Positions 25,698 to 34,081 of a stretch of DNA of 64,000 nucleotides are shown one piece after another. This DNA is from JABAAW01 sp965216605 (GTDB lineage: Bacteria > Pseudomonadota > Alphaproteobacteria > JABAAW01): positions 744,001 through 808,000 of the forward strand of contig CBDCGG010000002.1 in NCBI GenBank assembly GCA_965216605.1. Direction: 5' to 3'. Made by a program: the position numbers and the translations under genes. Positions within the stretch are counted from its first letter, which is position 1, and each line of letters opens with the position of its first letter. The notes under the pieces are model-generated. The model saw only the letters and a list, made by a program, of their open reading frames with translations, was not told the DNA's origin and ran no database searches.

Positions 25698-26894
25698 TTA
25701 GGAGGCTTGCGCGCGCAGTCCGCGCAGCAGCGAGGGCGCGTCCAACGGCGAGAAGCCGTAATGCTCCAACCACGCCACATCTCCCTCGAACATCGTACGC
25801 AAGTCGGCGATACCGTACTTCAGCATGGCGAGACGCTCGACCCCCATGCCGAAGGCGAAACCCTGATACTGCTCAGGATCCAAGTTACAAGCGCTGAGAA
25901 CATTCGGATGCACCATGCCGCAGCCTAATATTTCCATCCAGTCGCTGTCCTCCGAAACCTCTTCGAGCAATGTAATCGCTCCTTCTTTGCGCAGGCAGGC
26001 GATATCCATCTCGGCGCTCGGTTCGGTGAAGGGAAAGTAACTCGGACGAAAGCGCACGCGCACAGAGTCTTGTTCAAAAAACGCACGCACGAACGCGCTC
26101 AAGCAGCTTTTCAGATGACCGAAGTGCGTGCTTTTGTCGATCACAAGTCCCTCGACTTGATGAAACATTGGCGTGTGCGTTTGGTCGCTGTCGCTACGAT
26201 AACAACGACCGGGGGCGATGATCCGTATCGGAAGATTACCCTCTAGCATCGTGCGTACTTGCACAGGCGAGGTGTGCGTGCGCAACAGCCATGGTTCACC
26301 TCTCGTTGGTTCACCTTTTGTTGCGGCATCTTGTTTTTTGCCATGGAGGTAGAAGGTATCGTGCATTTGGCGCGCGGGGTGGTCGGGCGGAAAATTGAGC
26401 GCGATGAAATTGTGGAAATCGTCTTCGACATCGGGACCTTCGGCGCAACGAAAGCCCATGTCGCCGAAGATGGCGATCACCTCTTCGATCACCTGTCCTG
26501 TCGGATGCAGCGTGCCTGCGGGCTGTGGACGCTCGGAGAGTGTGCTATCGATACGCTCGGCTTTTAAACGCTGCTCGCTTGCTTGTTTTTCGAGGCTGTT
26601 TTGTGTTTCCTCGAACTCGCGCAGCATAGTTTGTCTGAGAAGATTGACGGCGGCTCCGTTGGCTTTGCGTTGCTCTAGCGGGAGATCTTTGGGTAGTGAG
26701 CCGAGTTTATGCAACAGGCTTTGTAGTGCCGATTTCTTGCCGAAGAAGCTGACGCGAACTTGTTCTAGCAGAAGGAGTGCTTTATCGGGTGTTTGGGCGG
26801 GACTTTGTTGTGTGCAAGCGGTCAGCTTAACTCGGAACTCTTGCCCGATGCGTTCAAGCTCTGCGGACAGGGTTGCGTCCCGAGGAGGTGTCAT
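25698..26894 (-). CDS. pheS: Phenylalanyl-tRNA synthetase alpha subunit
   Basis: Catalytic subunit with class II motifs: N-terminal coiled coil, FGDMGF(R)CAEGPDVEDDFHNFIALNFPPDHPARQMHDTFYL (motif 1/2 region), LLRTHTSPVQVRTM, GRCYRSDSDQTHTPMFHQVEGLVID, and the C-terminal GFAFGMGVERLAMLKYGIADLR (motif 3). About 398 residues, longer than average because of a repeat-encoded loop (KGEPTRGEP, ~26282-26320). 25 bases separate it from pheT. Confidence 0.97.
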   Translation of the reverse strand: MTPPRDATLSAELERIGQEFRVKLTACTQQSPAQTPDKALLLLEQVRVSFFGKKSALQSLLHKLGSLPKDLPLEQRKANGAAVNLLRQTMLREFEETQNSLEKQASEQRLKAERIDSTLSERPQPAGTLHPTGQVIEEVIAIFGDMGFRCAEGPDVEDDFHNFIALNFPPDHPARQMHDTFYLHGKKQDAATKGEPTRGEPWLLRTHTSPVQVRTMLEGNLPIRIIAPGRCYRSDSDQTHTPMFHQVEGLVIDKSTHFGHLKSCLSAFVRAFFEQDSVRVRFRPSYFPFTEPSAEMDIACLRKEGAITLLEEVSEDSDWMEILGCGMVHPNVLSACNLDPEQYQGFAFGMGVERLAMLKYGIADLRTMFEGDVAWLEHYGFSPLDAPSLLRGLRAQAS

Positions 26895-26922
26895 AGCGGA
26901 GTGGCTAAATTCGTTTCAGCCC

Positions 26923-27390
26923 TCAGGAAGAGCCAGAGGATTCAGAGGGGGATACAGAGGGAGATATAGAGGCGGAGGATTTAGCCGGAGGGGGAGCGGA
27001 GGGAGGGGGAGCCACAGGAGATTCGGGCTTTTGTGTTTTCCATGCGTTTTGTGCTTTTGCGACCAGTTCCTCGAAGCGTTTCGGATCGGAGACGGCGAGT
27101 TCTGAGAGGACTTTTCTATTGAGGCGTATTTTCAGCAGGGACATGGCGCAGATGAATTGTGCGTAGCGCATGCCACTCTGGCGCACGGCGGCGTTGAGGC
27201 GTTGAATCCACAGACGGCGAAAATCGCGTTTGCGCCGTCGGCGATCGCGGTATCGGTATTGTTCGGCGCGTTCGACTGCTTGTTTGGCGATACGGATTGT
27301 ATTTTTTCTGCTACCGAAGAATCCTTTCGCGCGAACGAGGACGCGTTTGTGGCGTGCTTTGCTTGTTGTGCCGCGTTTGACTCTAGCCAT
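26923..27390 (-). CDS. rplT: 50S ribosomal protein L20
   Basis: Binds 23S rRNA early in 50S assembly. MARVKRGTTSKARHKRVLVRAKGFFGSRKNTIRIAKQAVERA and RLWIQRLNAAVRQSGMRYAQF are standard. The protein is ~155 residues instead of ~118: after LVAKAQ it carries a Pro/Ser/Ala-rich tail (SPVAPPPSAPPP... SPSVSPSESSGSS) encoded by G-rich repeats (26925-27020 on the plus strand). Upstream of pheS as in many bacteria. Confidence 0.96.
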   Translation of the reverse strand: MARVKRGTTSKARHKRVLVRAKGFFGSRKNTIRIAKQAVERAEQYRYRDRRRRKRDFRRLWIQRLNAAVRQSGMRYAQFICAMSLLKIRLNRKVLSELAVSDPKRFEELVAKAQNAWKTQKPESPVAPPPSAPPPAKSSASISPSVSPSESSGSS

Positions 27391-27434
27391 GGTGTTTTAT
27401 CCTGTGTATTAAATCTTGTTTTTTCGATGCGTTT

Positions 27435-27635
27435 CTAGCGCATGGGGAGGAAGTGTCGTTTCACAACTTTTGCGTCGCGATTTTGCATGATTTGGCTGCC
27501 GCAGTTGTTGCGTTTCATGTCTTGGGGACGTTTGGAGGTATTGTGTTGGAGGTATGCGCTATTGAAGAGCACTTTACCGGTTGCGGTGATGCGGAAGCGT
27601 TTTTTCGCGGCACTTTTATTTTTGAGCTTGGACAT
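27435..27635 (-). CDS. rpmI: 50S ribosomal protein L35
   Basis: MSKLKNKSAAKKRFRITATGKV and KRNNCGSQIMQ...DAKVVKRHFLPMR match L35, including the KRFR.T..GK core. An in-frame GTG at 27692 would add 19 residues rich in Pro and Gln; I prefer ATG 27635, which gives the family N-terminus, although neither start has a good Shine-Dalgarno. infC, which normally precedes rpmI, is absent; a repeat island occupies that position. Confidence 0.9.
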   Translation of the reverse strand: MSKLKNKSAAKKRFRITATGKVLFNSAYLQHNTSKRPQDMKRNNCGSQIMQNRDAKVVKRHFLPMR

Positions 27636-27699
27636 GGGAGGAGGGGGCGTGGGGGCTTGTTGCTTGATGCTTTTCTTATAGGCTTGTGGCACAGGTGAC

Positions 27700-27820
27700 G
27701 CAAGAACTTTTTGCGCGCGCGGGGATAAATTCCTCCCGCTGACGCGGGGTCTTCGGGGGGGGATTTATCCCCACACCCCCCGTGCGCTACGCGCACGATG
27801 TTTGGCATCCGTAAAAATTG
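27700..27820. repeat. Palindromic repeat island R3
   Basis: Same architecture as R1: GGGGATAAATTCCTCCC / GGGGGGATTTATCCCC arms around the 17-base core on the minus strand (27736-27752), then gtgcgctacgcgcac and the word GATGTTTGGCATCC. It lies between two co-directional minus-strand genes, rpmI and yraN. Confidence 0.82.
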
Positions 27821-27825
27821 CCCAT

Positions 27826-27889
27826 GCGCTCCATCACAAAAGCGTTCCATCACAAAAGCGTTCCATCACAAAAGCGTTCCATCACAAAA
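27826..27889. repeat. 16-base tandem repeat, four units
   Basis: Four near-perfect copies of GCGTTCCATCACAAAA (first copy has C for T), then two decayed copies running up to the yraN stop codon. The array has no spacers and is therefore not a CRISPR. Confidence 0.9.
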
Positions 27890-27910
27890 GCGCTCCTCAC
27901 AAAGCCTTCC

Positions 27911-28309
27911 TCAAAAAGCGTTCTCCCAATGGCGAATAGAAAAAGGTGCCAGCAGCACAACATCAAATCTCAACATCTCAATTCCCATCCCCCCCATCCC
28001 CCGCGCAAATAAAACCTCCCCCGCCCTCCGCAATCGCCGCCGCTGCACCGCATCAATCGCATAAGCCGCACTCTCCAAATCACCCCGCCACTTAACCTCC
28101 ACAACAACTAATACCACCCCCCGTCGCACAAGTAAGTCAATCTCACCCATCCCCATCCCCCCACCCCGTCCCCCGCTCCCCCCCACGCGCAACCCCCGCG
28201 CCAAAATGCGATACCCCTTACACCGCAACAATACCTCTGCAAGCCTCTCCCCCAATACACCCTTACGCACGCCCATAAACATTCCACCCCTTTTTCGCTT
28301 GCTCGTCAT
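27911..28309 (-). CDS. yraN: YraN-family (UPF0102) nuclease-like protein
   Basis: Restriction-endonuclease-fold protein: GVLGERLAEVLLRCKGYRILARGLRV, GEIDLLVRRGVVLVVVEVKWR (the D...ExK nuclease-like motif) and AIDAVQRRRLRRAGEVLF. Usually found next to rsmI, as here (four-base overlap). The function is not established. Glycine-rich insertion GGSGGRGGGMGMG before the catalytic block. Coding strand extremely C-poor (hand count 28141-28200: 41 C and 6 G on the plus strand). Confidence 0.9.
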   Translation of the reverse strand: MTSKRKRGGMFMGVRKGVLGERLAEVLLRCKGYRILARGLRVGGSGGRGGGMGMGEIDLLVRRGVVLVVVEVKWRGDLESAAYAIDAVQRRRLRRAGEVLFARGMGGMGIEMLRFDVVLLAPFSIRHWENAF

Positions 28310-29106
28310 TTCTTGTCCGCAACTTTCTTGTTTGAATTTTTCTTGCCCTTTCCCGCTACAAGCAAGGTGTACTCACCACGCGGTTTCTTCTCCCCAAGCT
28401 CGCTCGCTAAATTCTCGCAACTGCCCGTATGAAAGCTCTCGAAAAGTTTCGTCATCTCCCTGAAAACACAAGCCTGACGCTGTGGCAAACAGCGCGCCAA
28501 AAGCACCAGCGTCGTTTTCAACCGATGCGGCGATTCGAAGAAAATCAATGTCGCCTCGCAATCCTCTAACGAGCGCAACAAGCGTTCCTTTTGCGCATTC
28601 TTGCGCGGTAGAAAACCCAAGAACAAAACACGATCGGAAGGTAATCCGCTCGCTGACAAAGCAGCCGTGAAAGCAGAAGCACCCGGCACAGCAAAGACAG
28701 GCAAGCCTTGCTCTCGACACGCGCGTACCAACTTCATACCAGGATCGGCAAGGGTGGGCGTGCCTCCGTCCGAAAGTAATGCTACGGGCTCGCCTTGCTC
28801 GATCGTCTCGCACAGCCTCGCGCGCACCTCCGCATCGGCGTGGTCGTCGTAACGCACTAGTCGTTTTGTTGCAGGACGCAGGTCGTAGTGCGTAAGCAAC
28901 CTGCGCGTGCGTCGCGTGTCTTCGCACGCCAAGGTCGCGCTTGCAGCCAACACGCCGAGCGCGCGTAATGAGATATCTTGCAAGTTTCCGATCGGGGTCG
29001 CCACGACATAGAGCGCAGCCTCCAAGACGAGCGAAGGCACGGCGACACTCTTCTCGTCGCCTTGCGTAGGCGGAGGGAAGGTCTTCGATGGTGTTTTTGT
29101 GATCAC
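28306..29106 (-). CDS. rsmI: 16S rRNA (cytidine1402-2'-O)-methyltransferase
   Basis: Tetrapyrrole-methylase-fold rRNA methyltransferase: LYVVATPIGNLQDISLRALGVL, CEDTRRTRRLL, LLSDGGTPTLADPGMKLV, VPGASAFTAALSASGLPSDRVLFLGFLPRK, FFESPHRL and EMTKLFE. 266 residues. The GTG at 29106 lies inside a tandem repeat; a downstream start is possible because residues 1-30 are not conserved. Divergent from the lipoprotein gene at 29254. Confidence 0.95.
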   Translation of the reverse strand: MITKTPSKTFPPPTQGDEKSVAVPSLVLEAALYVVATPIGNLQDISLRALGVLAASATLACEDTRRTRRLLTHYDLRPATKRLVRYDDHADAEVRARLCETIEQGEPVALLSDGGTPTLADPGMKLVRACREQGLPVFAVPGASAFTAALSASGLPSDRVLFLGFLPRKNAQKERLLRSLEDCEATLIFFESPHRLKTTLVLLARCLPQRQACVFREMTKLFESFHTGSCENLASELGEKKPRGEYTLLVAGKGKKNSNKKVADKK

Positions 29107-29153
29107 GCTATATGATTCACGCTACATGATTCACGCTATATGATTCACGCTAC
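29104..29153. repeat. 14-base tandem repeat in a divergent promoter region
   Basis: Three copies of CACGCTATATGATT (the middle with C for T) plus a half copy, between rsmI (minus) and the LpoA-like gene (plus). The TATATGAT/TACATGAT parts resemble -10 boxes, so copy number could change promoter spacing. Confidence 0.85.
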
Positions 29154-29253
29154 GAGTAGATTGCAACGATTTTCGCTCCTGCAAGATGAGATTATTCTAC
29201 ACGAAGAGAGGCATGCTAGAGTGTATCTTTGTTTTAGTGAGGATGTTGTTCTG

Positions 29254-30789
29254 ATGCGTTTTGTTGTTTTGCTGTTGGTCTTTCTTGTGTCGTCGTGCGC
29301 CGGACGAGGGGTCGGGACGGGTGCGGACGACAAGTCTCCATCGCGCAAATCGCTTTTGGCGCAAGAAGCTATCTTGTTGCTGCTAGAGCCCTCGCCGCTG
29401 CCTCCGTCCGAGCCGCCGCTGGCGCGCTTCATCGACGAGGGCAAAGATAAGGGCAAGGATAAAGGAGGAGAGAGCAAGGGACAGGCGGGAGCTACGCGCA
29501 ACGCTCGTGCCGTGGCACTGGCACAGATTCTGCGCGACAGAAAAAAAGTCTCCTACAAGCGCGATGGCAAGCTTGTCATCGGCTTGCTGTTGCCGCAAAA
29601 ACGCTTCCCCGCCTTGGCGAAAAGCATGGAGCAGGCGGCAAAGCTGGCATTGTCGGAAGAAGGTCGTTTTTCGCGGGTTAAACTAATGGTGCGCGATTCG
29701 GGCGAGCAACCCTCGCGCGCGCAACGTTCGGCAACCCAGCTGCTCTCACAACAGGTGGATATTCTGATCGGTCCTGTTTTCTCTGCGCAAAGCCTGCCCG
29801 TAGCCGCCGTTGCCGATCGCGCGAGAAAACCCTTGCTCACCTTTTCCAACGACGAGAAAGTAGAAGGAAAATTTGTCTATCGCTTCGGGTTGTCGGTAAG
29901 GGAGCAAACCTCCATCGCGCTCAAGGACGGCTTGCGACGACCGCCGCAGGCTTTCGACAAAGAACAAAACAAAAGACACCGAGGTATTCAGGCGCGTTGG
30001 GGAACGCGCGTTGCAGTGCTCGTGCCGCAGAATGGCTACGGCAGGCTAGTCGTTCAAGAGAGCAACGCCTATCTCAGAAGCAGAGGGCTTGCGCCTGAGC
30101 GCGTAGATTTTCTCGACAGTACGCTCGATTACGAGACGCTGGGAGGGCAGATCCGCAACATCGCCGACTTCGACTATCGCAAGCTCGCCTTGGCGCGATA
30201 CAAAAAGCAGCGTCGTCTCGTGCGCGCGCAACTGCCGCAAGACTCTGCCACGGCGGAAGAGATCGATATCGAGTTGAAAAAACTCGAAAAGCAGGATACT
30301 TACGGCGCACCCCCCTTCGACATTCTGCTGTTGCCCGAAGCGCGACAGGAGGCGTTGCAAGTCGTCTCCTCCTACCTCGCGCTCTACGACATCGACGCCT
30401 ATCGCGTCGGCATCTACGGGCTGGCTACCTGGGGACAGATGCGCAACCTGTCGAAAGAACCGCAACTCAGAGGCAGCCGATTCGTCTTTCTCAAGCGTAC
30501 GAGTTTAGAAGATTTTGCTCGACGATTCCAAAACTACACGGGCAGTAAAGCCGCCGTCCATACCTTGACTGTGCTTGCTTACGACGCGACGCAGACCGCC
30601 GCGCGATTGGGCGCGCAGAAGGGTTATGTGTCGCGCGAAGATTTGGAACGCGCTAAGGGATTCTCCGCCGCCGCAGGACGCTTCCGCATGCGTGCCGACG
30701 GAGAGGTGCAACGCATCTACGAGGTACGAGAAATAACGCGACGCGGCGACAAAACATTAGTCTCGCAGCAGAAGGATTTCCTGCCCTGA
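29254..30789 (+). CDS. LpoA-like penicillin-binding protein activator (lipoprotein)
   Basis: Outer-membrane-anchored periplasmic-binding-fold lipoprotein. ATG 29254 gives a signal peptide ending LVSSCAG (lipobox); the ORF's 5' extension does not. The body has LVIGLLLPQKRF..., AATQLL-type SATQLLSQQVDILIGPVFSAQSLPVAAVA, PLLTFSNDE, VAVLVPQNGYGRLV and VHTLTVLAYDATQTAARLG, a Peripla_BP_6/LpoA arrangement. In alphaproteobacteria this family lies divergent from rsmI. LpoA activates PBP1A in enterobacteria; the activity here is inferred. A DKGKDKG repeat follows the lipid-anchor linker. Confidence 0.82.
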   Translation: MRFVVLLLVFLVSSCAGRGVGTGADDKSPSRKSLLAQEAILLLLEPSPLPPSEPPLARFIDEGKDKGKDKGGESKGQAGATRNARAVALAQILRDRKKVSYKRDGKLVIGLLLPQKRFPALAKSMEQAAKLALSEEGRFSRVKLMVRDSGEQPSRAQRSATQLLSQQVDILIGPVFSAQSLPVAAVADRARKPLLTFSNDEKVEGKFVYRFGLSVREQTSIALKDGLRRPPQAFDKEQNKRHRGIQARWGTRVAVLVPQNGYGRLVVQESNAYLRSRGLAPERVDFLDSTLDYETLGGQIRNIADFDYRKLALARYKKQRRLVRAQLPQDSATAEEIDIELKKLEKQDTYGAPPFDILLLPEARQEALQVVSSYLALYDIDAYRVGIYGLATWGQMRNLSKEPQLRGSRFVFLKRTSLEDFARRFQNYTGSKAAVHTLTVLAYDATQTAARLGAQKGYVSREDLERAKGFSAAAGRFRMRADGEVQRIYEVREITRRGDKTLVSQQKDFLP

Positions 30790-30879
30790 CTTCATGCGCA
30801 AAACACAAGGCGCAAAACACAGGACGGCGAATCTGTGCTGCACAATCTGTGCTATCTTGGTGCATCGATCGACGAAGAC

Positions 30880-30952
30880 GGAGCGTGGCTCAGTATGGTA
30901 GAGCACTCGGCTGGGGGCCGAGGGGTCGCAGGTTCGAATCCTGCCGCTCCGA
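30880..30952 (+). tRNA. tRNA-Pro(GGG)
   Basis: Cloverleaf readable: acceptor arms CGGAGCG (30880-30886) and CGCTCCG (30945-30951), D arm with tggctcagtatggtagagc, anticodon stem CTCGG/CCGAG with seven-base loop CTGGGGG (anticodon GGG), and T arm with GGTTCGAATCC. The CCA end is not encoded. Confidence 0.95.
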
Positions 30953-31035
30953 TTTGGCTAGTTCGTTAGGCTGCTCATGCATAGCAAATGGCTAACAAAT
31001 AGGTAGCAAGAGAGGACTAGAAGGCAGAGGCGGAA

Positions 31036-31902
31036 ATGACAACGCAGAAAATGAAAACGACAAAAACAACGAAAACAAAAATATTGCGTTGCGCTTGCGT
31101 GCAGATGTCTAGCACGACCTCTATCGCGCGCAACGAGGTTGCCATGACCGAGGCGATTGCGCGTGCTAAGGCTCTGTCTGCCGAATGCGTCTTTCTGCCT
31201 GAATGCTGCAACCTCATGCAGCAGGATGCGGAGAGGGCTTACGATGAGGCGCGCTCGGTCGAGCGCGAGGTAGAGTTTTTCGCACGCCTCGCGAGCCAGC
31301 ATGGCGTGTGGTTGCATGCGGGTTCGGTTGTTGTTCGACACGAGTCTTTGGCGGGGAAGCTTGTTAATCGCAGCTTGTTATTTTCTCCGATGGGGGAGGA
31401 GGTTGCGCGTTATGACAAGATTCATCTGTTCGATGTTGATTTGGAGGGGGGCGAATCGTATCGAGAGTCGGCTCGTTATGAGGCGGGGGGGCGTGCTGTT
31501 GTAGCGGATACGCCGTGGGGGAGGTTAGGGATGAGTATTTGTTATGACCTTCGTTTTCCGCGTTTGTATCGTCATTTAGCGATGGAGGGCGGGGCGATTT
31601 TTCTTGCTGTTCCTTCTGCGTTCACAAGGGTGACGGGGAGGGTTCATTGGGAGTGTTTGTTGCGCGCGCGGGCTATTGAGAATGGGTGTTTTGTTTTTGC
31701 GGCGACGCAGGCGGGGAAGTTAGAGGATGGGCGTGAGTGTTGGGGACATTCGATGATTATTTCGCCGTGGGGGGACATTTTGGCTGAGGGGGGTGGGGAG
31801 GCTACGATTATTGTGGCGGATATTGATCTTGCGCAGATTGGGGAGGTGAGGGGTCGTATTCCGGCACTGGCTGCGGAGAGGGACTTTTCGGCTTGCGAAT
31901 AA
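31036..31902 (+). CDS. Nitrilase-family carbon-nitrogen hydrolase (Nit1/omega-amidase type)
   Basis: Glu-Lys-Cys hydrolase: Glu in CVFLPECCNL, Lys in ARYDKIHLFDV, Cys in GMSICYDLRFPRLYR, and AFTRVTGRVHWECLLRARAIEN. These motifs match the Nit1/NIT2-like branch, which hydrolyses deaminated glutathione or omega-amides, fitting a glutathione-using cell, but substrate cannot be proven. The first ~15 residues are a Thr/Lys repeat (MTTQKMKTTKTTKTK) from ACGACAAAAACAACGAAAAC repeats. The coding strand changes to G/T-rich after ~31370. Confidence 0.87.
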   Translation: MTTQKMKTTKTTKTKILRCACVQMSSTTSIARNEVAMTEAIARAKALSAECVFLPECCNLMQQDAERAYDEARSVEREVEFFARLASQHGVWLHAGSVVVRHESLAGKLVNRSLLFSPMGEEVARYDKIHLFDVDLEGGESYRESARYEAGGRAVVADTPWGRLGMSICYDLRFPRLYRHLAMEGGAIFLAVPSAFTRVTGRVHWECLLRARAIENGCFVFAATQAGKLEDGRECWGHSMIISPWGDILAEGGGEATIIVADIDLAQIGEVRGRIPALAAERDFSACE

Positions 31903-32340
31903 CGAGCGGGCTTTTTGTATTGACGGGCGCAAAACATCGTGTGCGCTATCGCGCTATGCGCTTGTGCTTTTTAACGGCACGCTGTTTTATGGAACGCACA
32001 CGGCAAGCCGTGTGCTATGCGTGCAACAGACTTGCTTTGTATGATGACGGATGCAAAACATCGCGTGCGTAGCACGCGGGGAGCGCGAGGGAGTAATCCC
32101 TCGCAAAAGACCCCGCGTCAGCGGGGGGAATTTATCCCCTCGCGCGCGTAAGCGCGCTTTTCTGCGCGTGAGCGAAGCGAAACGCGCAGCCTCTTATTCA
32201 AAAGCGCGAGGCGATAGCATGGACGCATACGGCAAGCCGTATGCTATTGCCTCGCGCAATACTGACAACCCTGACGAACAACATGGCACCCTCTCTACGC
32301 GTATTCTGCCCTTTACAATAAAATTTCTGAGAACGACCTA
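31903..32340. repeat. Palindromic repeat island R4 with nested palindromes
   Basis: About 440 bases without a gene. Contents: acacggcaagccgtgtgctat hairpin (~31990-32010), the word GATGCAAAACATCGCGTGCG (32051-32070), gagggagtaatccctc, the 17-base core (32108-32124), GGGGGGAATTTATCCCC, a gctgcgcgtttcgcttcgct-type hairpin, CCTCTTATTCAAAAGCG (32190-32206), and then palindromes inside palindromes: outer GCGCGAGGC/GCCTCGCGC encloses ATAGCAT/ATGCTAT, which encloses ATACGGC/GCCGTAT (32203-32262). Confidence 0.85.
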
Positions 32341-32348
32341 GGTACACG

Positions 32349-33400
32349 ATGATGCCTAGCCAAGATAGAGGCAAAAAGAACGCGATCCCCCCCAATCTTC
32401 CCGTGCGCAATGGCATGAAGTTTCGCAGCAAAGACCAACGCGCTTTAGCATGGGGACCCCGCCAAGTTTTTCCCCGAGCTGCCAAAGATCATCGAACGCT
32501 ATCCCAAAAAGGAGATTTTATCCTTGATCCTTTCACGGGTAGCGGCACAACGAATTTGGAAGCAATGATGTTAGGACGCAACAGCGTTGGCGTCGATATT
32601 GACCCTTTTTCCCGATTTCTCGCTCGCACAAAGACAAAACTTTTGCACGAAAAAGAATTGCGGAAAGCTTATACAAAAATAAAGCAAAACGTATCACGAA
32701 AACAGTCATATCAATGGTGTTCCCGATTTTCCCTATCGTGATCATGGTTTAAAGGTTATATCCTTAAAGAGTTAGCATACCTTAAAAATTCTTCGAAACC
32801 AAATCGCGAAATAAAAACTTTTTCCTTGTTTGCCTTCCGTGGTAAGACAAGTGTCTAAGCAGCCAACTGTACACGAACAGTAATTCAACTCGGCAAAGAA
32901 GTACTACCGAATCTGCGATCCTTGTCAAACGCATCGCAAGTTTCCAACATGGTCTCTTTCATTCACCCTCAAGGACTTCAATGTCCGATGCCTTCGTCGC
33001 TTGTTTGATCTTGCCACTTCTCCCCCTTGAATCGACTATCTCGCTGGAGATGTATTGGCTAGGTTTGGCGGAAGGTTCGCGTTAAAGCGTCTTCATGTAG
33101 GAACGGAGGCTGTTTTTCGCAAAGAATATGAATCTTTGCACCTTCGTCTGCAGACAGAGCCATTAAACGCATTTACGAGCTAGATCCGCGCCGCGCATTC
33201 TCGCAACGAAGTATATTAATGATATGATTAAAAATCTTGAAGAACTATCGCTTAAAAAGGGAGGTGCTTATGTTATGGTGATAGGCAACAATCTTGTTCG
33301 CCACTTGGCGTTATATGGAAGAGGTTGCGCCCAAGGTACTACTAGAGTGTCACGTTTCAACCATCATCCATTTTATCATAAAGAACGACAACGATGACCT
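32349..33400 (+). pseudogene. Decayed DNA (cytosine-N4/adenine) methyltransferase
   Basis: Methyltransferase fragments occur in several frames and in the right order: AKFFPELPKIIERYPKK (one frame, ~32459-32510), then GDFILDPFTGSGTTNLEAMMLGRNSVGVDIDPFSRFLARTKT (next frame; an A-run near 32505 has lost a base), then PDFPYRDH and, in another frame, WFKGYILKELAYLKNSS (~32745-32800), AANCTRTVI (~32858), SLEMYWLGLAEGSR and LKRLHVGTEAVFRKEYESL (~33050-33150), and NDMIKNLEELSLKKGGAYVMVIGNNLV (~33220-33300). At least five frame changes, so it cannot make a working enzyme. AT-rich, flanked by islands R4 and R5. Confidence 0.85.
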
Positions 33401-33850
33401 CCTTGTGCTTTCGGTTGCCAAGGGAAAACTAGCATCTGCGAAAGGTTTTGCGAACGAAAATCTCCTAGAACGAGGGTATAATGCTTCGAAAGTCGATTTA
33501 CCCATTCGACTTACCCGACACCATCCGCATTCAAGTCAAGAATTGTCATCATCAAACTCTGTGTCTTTCAGGCGGCGTGCGTGGAGGTGTTGACCGTACT
33601 TATGCTTCTCCTACAAAGCACCGAAACCAGCGATGTCGTTGTTGGCGTGGAATCAAAGCGCAATAACGGCGACATAGGAATCAACTTCTATTTTATTCCT
33701 ACTGTTTACATAGAAAAAATAAAACAAGGTAGCATATCGGTAAACAAAATACCTCAAGTGAAAAACAATTGGGAAGTTTTGTTGCGTTGCAAAGAAAAAG
33801 ATTTTGTTGTCTTTAAGAGTTTTTATGTCCTTCAATACCTTCGGCAAAGC
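33400..33850 (+). pseudogene. Remnant downstream of the methyltransferase, possibly its restriction endonuclease
   Basis: Open fragments continue after the methyltransferase: 33380-33590 in one frame, then 33581-33850 in another (VLTVLMLLLQSTETSDVVVGVESKRNNGDIGINFYFIPTVYIEKI). I do not recognise a family. The position immediately after a methyltransferase, similar AT content and the 'GVESKRN' segment, which could be an ExK-type nuclease motif, make a decayed partner endonuclease plausible. This is inference. Confidence 0.4.
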
Positions 33851-34081
33851 CTCGCGCTTTTTAAGAGGCGCGCTGCGTGCGTTCTTCTTGTCTCTCTTTT
33901 AGGCAAAGTTAAAGACGCTCTACCATGTTACGAGTCAGCTTGCGCGTTTCTGCGAAACGCGCTTTTGAATAAGAGGCTGCCCCCCCGTCCGCACGCCATA
34001 GCGCACGGCTTGCCGTGTGCGTCCATAAAAATTGCGCACGCGATGTTTTGTATTTCCTAATCAAAAAAACCCGTGCCTCGT
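33851..34081. repeat. Palindromic repeat island R5
   Basis: Minus-oriented copy of island words: the CTACCATGTTACGAGTCAGCT word (33930-33950), the hairpin gcgcgtttctgcgaaacgcgc, the reverse of CCTCTTATTCAAAAGCG (33960-33976), the hairpin gcacggcttgccgtgtgc, and reverse GCAAAACATCGCGTGCGC. No 17-base core here. R4 (plus-oriented) and R5 (minus-oriented) face each other across the decayed restriction-modification locus. Confidence 0.8.

Noticed and set aside
27826..27889. Possible CRISPR array (regular short repeats)
   Set aside because: Units are 16 bases, directly abutting with no spacers, and no cas genes are nearby; it is a simple tandem repeat.
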